A DNA stretch of 9,697 nucleotides from NCBI GenBank assembly GCA_005884465.1, contig VAZH01000162.1:1-9697 (forward strand), in the 5' to 3' direction. Both the position numbers and the translations under genes were made by a program. Source of the stretch: Alphaproteobacteria bacterium. Lineage in GTDB: Bacteria; Pseudomonadota; Alphaproteobacteria; Rhizobiales; Xanthobacteraceae. The stretch's first letter is position 1. Each line of letters begins with the position of its first letter. Under the pieces are notes generated by a model. It saw nothing but the letters and a program-made list of their open reading frames with translations. It had not been told where the DNA came from and ran no database searches. This document shows, piece after piece, positions 7,475 through 9,697 of the stretch.

Positions 7475-7916
7475 GAGAGCCGCTCCTGACGTTCGCCTTC
7501 GATATAAACGCTGATGATCGTATCGTCGGCAGGCTGGTGCTCAGGCGCAACCGATGTGAGCTGGGCTTGAATGCACTTCCACGAACCGTTCTCGAACAGA
7601 TACGTATCGGTATACATCGTCATGCCGGTCACTTCTTTGCCGTCGCGGCGGCGCTTTGCCGTCGCGGCGGCGCGTATGCTTGTTGGTGGCGCGCACCAGC
7701 GCAACATCACCAATGACTGTGATGAGCTCAATACTTAAGATACGCTGCGCGATCCCACCGCTGGCCCGTGGGCCAGATGTTGACGAAGCCGGGATGAAGA
7801 ATGGCGTCATGCGAGGGCACGTCATTGGTCACAAAGTTATGGATGAAGCGCGCGTTCAACCCGCGCAATTCCTTCATCGTCTCGGCCGATTGATGATTGC
7901 GCGGGGCGAGTTGCAT
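7471..7916 (-). pseudogene. broken NTF2-fold (SnoaL/DUF4440-like) gene with two lesions
   Basis: Three reading frames together rebuild one protein. Frame one (from 7916, or ATG 7922) gives GLNARFIHNFVTNDVPSHDAILHPGF and ends at a TGA at 7728-7730 just after AAYLKY. Frame two continues ELITVIGDVALVRATNKHT. Frame three gives EVTGMTMYTDTYLFENGSWK and QAQLTSVAPEHQ. The second shift is explained exactly by a 19-bp tandem duplication (7636-7673): with one copy removed, RRRDGK joins EVTGMT in frame. The first shift looks like a deletion of roughly 20 codons that is not a multiple of three. Family members put a longer segment there, a statement from recall. The ATG at 7916 has GGGAG 6 nt upstream; the ATG at 7922 abuts that site. 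It begins 18 bp after the XRE gene. Confidence 0.85.
7636..7673. repeat. exact 19-bp tandem duplication inside the NTF2-fold pseudogene
   Basis: TTTGCCGTCGCGGCGGCGC occurs at 7636-7654 and again immediately at 7655-7673 without mismatch. Nineteen is not divisible by three, so the second copy shifts the leftward reading frame. The unmutated duplicate implies a recent event. Confidence 0.95.
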
Positions 7917-7934
7917 TGTCATCTCCCGATTTTT

Positions 7935-8759
7935 TCAAAGTGCCAGTTCGCGTGCTTTCACCGCAGTCGCGCCGTCCGCCGGATAAAAGCATTCGATCTT
8001 CAATTTTTGCAGCGCGGCGTCTGTCGGCATGGCGAGCGTCGTAAAGGTAGAAAAGAAAGCGAGACGAAGGTCGGCTTTCTGAAGCTGCATTGTCATGACC
8101 GGAGACGATCCAGCAGGGTTGCGCGGAAGTCTCCATTCGGCCGGCAGGCCCGGATAACTCATGATTTCGTCGAGCAGCTGCGCCGCGACCCTGCTGCCTT
8201 GTGCGACTTCGCGATGAAGGATCTGGATCATCTGGCCGGCGAACTCGTCCCAGTTCACGATGAACTGTCGCAGGCCTTTCGGATGGAAAACCACATGCAT
8301 CGCATTGTCCGTGAGGTCGGATTCCATTTCGAATGACTCGCGAAATGTCTTGAACAGACGCCCAGACGCCTCATTGCGGATGCGGACGTCCCAACGCCCA
8401 TCAATGACAATTGCGGGGTATGGCTCCTGTTGCCGAAGAATGAAATCCAGTGCCTGTCGCACATGCTGCAAATTATCGGCCGCCAATCCCTGATCGCCAT
8501 AGGGCGGCACGAAGCCCGCTGCAACGTGCAACGCATTGCGCTCCTCGAGCGGCAAATCCAGCGCGCTTCCAAGCAACTGCACCATCTCGCGGCTTGGCTG
8601 CGCGCGTCCAGTTTCCAGAAAGCATAGATGCCTGGCCGATACATTCGCATCGCCCGCCAGTTCGATCTGGGTGAGGCGGCGAACATTTCGCCAATGCTTC
8701 AACAAGCTGCTGAAATGTCCCATCGCAGCATCTTGCGAGATTAAGGCTTCGGCGCTCAT
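7935..8759 (-). CDS. XRE-family regulator with MmyB-like ligand-binding domain
   Basis: A 274-aa regulator with an XRE helix-turn-helix at about residues 15-75. The sequence LLKHWRNVRRLTQIELA is followed by VSARHLCFLETGRAQPSREM. A C-terminal MmyB-like domain (about 100-265) contains PAIVIDGRWDVRIRNEA, a PAS-like fold proposed to bind small hydrophobic ligands. Relatives often sit beside, and are thought to control, genes for small-molecule enzymes. Here the next gene is the broken NTF2-fold gene, 18 bp downstream. The ATG at 8759 has no Shine-Dalgarno but lies where a promoter match predicts transcription to start. ATG 8723 (MGHFSSLLKHW) is closer to the usual family N-terminus. The region looks less GC-rich by eye than mutY and ccrM, possibly reflecting a different history. 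Confidence 0.88.
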   Translation of the reverse strand: MSAEALISQDAAMGHFSSLLKHWRNVRRLTQIELAGDANVSARHLCFLETGRAQPSREMVQLLGSALDLPLEERNALHVAAGFVPPYGDQGLAADNLQHVRQALDFILRQQEPYPAIVIDGRWDVRIRNEASGRLFKTFRESFEMESDLTDNAMHVVFHPKGLRQFIVNWDEFAGQMIQILHREVAQGSRVAAQLLDEIMSYPGLPAEWRLPRNPAGSSPVMTMQLQKADLRLAFFSTFTTLAMPTDAALQKLKIECFYPADGATAVKARELAL

Positions 8760-8802
8760 GGAGGTTAGCCTAGACTTTTAGGTCAGAAGATCAATTACCT
8801 CC
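8760..8802 (-). promoter_or_regulatory. putative promoter/operator of the XRE-regulator cluster
   Basis: On the leftward strand, TTGATC (8794-8789) and TAGGCT (8772-8767) are separated by 16 bp, placing the start point at about the ATG at 8759. The region is symmetric. GGAGGT (8760-8765) and ACCTCC (8797-8802) form outer arms, and CCTA/TAGG (8769-8772 and 8779-8782) form inner arms overlapping the -10 box. This suits autoregulation by the XRE protein but is pattern-based only. Confidence 0.35.
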
Positions 8803-8826
8803 GACGTAAGTCACGGCGCGCACTAC

Positions 8827-9697
8827 TTAACCTTCCCCCAGCCCGTGCGCGATCACTTTGCGCATGACATTCGGCAGCGCCTCGCCCGGCAATGTCGCCA
8901 TCGGCACCCAGCGCGTTCCCTCCGGCGCACGGGCGCGCGCGGGAACGTTTGCGGTGTAGACGACAAGCTCTAACGGAAAATGCGTGAACACGTGGGTGAC
9001 AACGCCTGCCTTGCGATGCCAGCGGGCAATGCCTTTGAGCATCGGTGCCTGCTGCAGCGCCGTCTTGTCGTCTTGCGCGGCGAGCCAGCCTGAGGTCGGC
9101 ACTTCCGTCATGCCGCCGAGCAGACCTTTGTCGGGGCGGGTGCGAACCAACAGCTCATCGCCCCGCGTGACGACGAACGCCGCCCCTCGGCGCAGCGCCC
9201 CGGTCTTTTTCGGCGCCTTGCGCGGAAAAGTCGCCTGATCGCCGCGCGCACGGGCCGCGCAATCATCATAGAGCGGGCACAGCGAACAGGCCGGTTTGTT
9301 CGGGGTGCAGATCGAGGCGCCGAGGTCCATCAGGGCCTGCGCGCTATCGCCCGCTCGGGTCGCGCCCAGCAGCGTTGTCGCGAGCTGTCGAATCAACGCT
9401 CCTCGACGGCGAACAGCCGCGACACCACGCGCTCGATATTGCCATCGACCGGCATGGCCCGGCGGCCGAATGCGATCGCGGCAATCGCGGAGGCGGTATA
9501 GCGACCAATCCCCGGCAGCGATCGCAAACTTTCCTCGGTGTCCGGAAACACACCGCCATGATCGCGCCGCACCGCCACCGCGCAGGCGTGCAAATTGCGC
9601 GCGCGCGAATAATAGCCAAGACCGGCCCACATCCGCAGCACGTCGTCGAGCGAGGCGCGGCCGAGCGCGTCGACATCGGGCCAGCGCGCCAGGAATT
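8827..9697 (-). pseudogene. mutY: A/G-specific adenine glycosylase, frameshifted and 5'-truncated by the window edge
   Basis: MutY removes adenine paired with 8-oxoguanine. The first visible frame enters from the right edge (FLARWPDVDAL) and carries MWAGLGYYSRARNL, the helix-hairpin-helix LPGIGRYTASAIAAIAFG and the catalytic-aspartate segment VDGNIERVVSRLFAVEE. It then stops at a TGA at 9393-9395. A second frame resumes at once (LIRQLATTLL) with ALMDLGASICT and the iron-sulfur cysteines C-X6-C-X2-C-X5-C (codons at 9259-9309). It continues through the Nudix-like 8-oxoG recognition domain (VTHVFTHFPLEL) to a TAA at 8827. Family members usually have about seven residues between the two parts, so a deletion of about 19 nt is inferred; the frame arithmetic fits any deletion of 3n+1. 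No slippery heptamer suggests programmed frameshifting. An assembly error remains possible. Confidence 0.85.

Noticed and set aside
9393..9401. Programmed ribosomal frameshifting in mutY
   Set aside because: No slippery heptamer or downstream pseudoknot is evident, and residues expected in the family are absent at the junction, which fits a deletion better.
8827..9630. A single intact leftward gene of 267 codons
   Set aside because: The first 80 or so residues are an arginine-rich out-of-frame reading of the mutY catalytic domain. Only the part after LIRQLATT is genuine MutY sequence.

Overview
The window looks like a chromosomal segment of a Bradyrhizobium-type alphaproteobacterium (Rhizobiales, Nitrobacteraceae). 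The evidence is the high GC content, a CcrM-type GANTC methyltransferase with its C-terminal extension, typical rhizobial versions of MoaB, the neutral zinc metallopeptidase and a DUF1127 protein, and nested palindromic intergenic repeats with CGTCAT(T/C)C-type outer arms. No tRNA, rRNA, CRISPR array, insertion sequence or phage gene is visible.

Left part (1-3114): a MarR-GNAT fusion regulator reads rightward behind a promoter overlapped by two TTGA-N5-TCAA half-palindromes. It converges on moaB (molybdenum cofactor synthesis), with a nested palindromic repeat filling the gap. Upstream of moaB on the same strand, past a second nested repeat, is a membrane-anchored zinc metallopeptidase. A 374-bp divergent region separates the peptidase from ccrM. 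It holds a CtrA-like motif and a cluster of GAGTC sites next to the ccrM start codon.

Middle part (3115-7197): ccrM, a small membrane protein of unknown function and a Nu-class-like glutathione transferase all read rightward. A block of hairpin repeats separates them from a leftward SnoaL/NTF2-fold gene. That gene is divergent from a LysR regulator across an 88-bp control region with a perfect 8-bp-arm palindrome. An intrinsic terminator follows lysR.

Right part (7244-9697): four leftward genes in the order mutY, XRE/MmyB-type regulator, NTF2-fold gene, DUF1127 gene. Two are broken. The NTF2-fold gene carries an exact 19-bp tandem duplication plus an apparent internal deletion. mutY, which runs off the right edge, is frameshifted between its catalytic domain and its iron-sulfur cluster. 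If real rather than an assembly error, the mutY lesion would remove A:8-oxoG repair and predict a G:C to T:A mutator.

I see no multi-gene defence or mobile system. The points most worth a second look are the methylation-site cluster at ccrM, the mutY lesion, the duplication-driven pseudogene and the twin operator of the MarR-GNAT gene.
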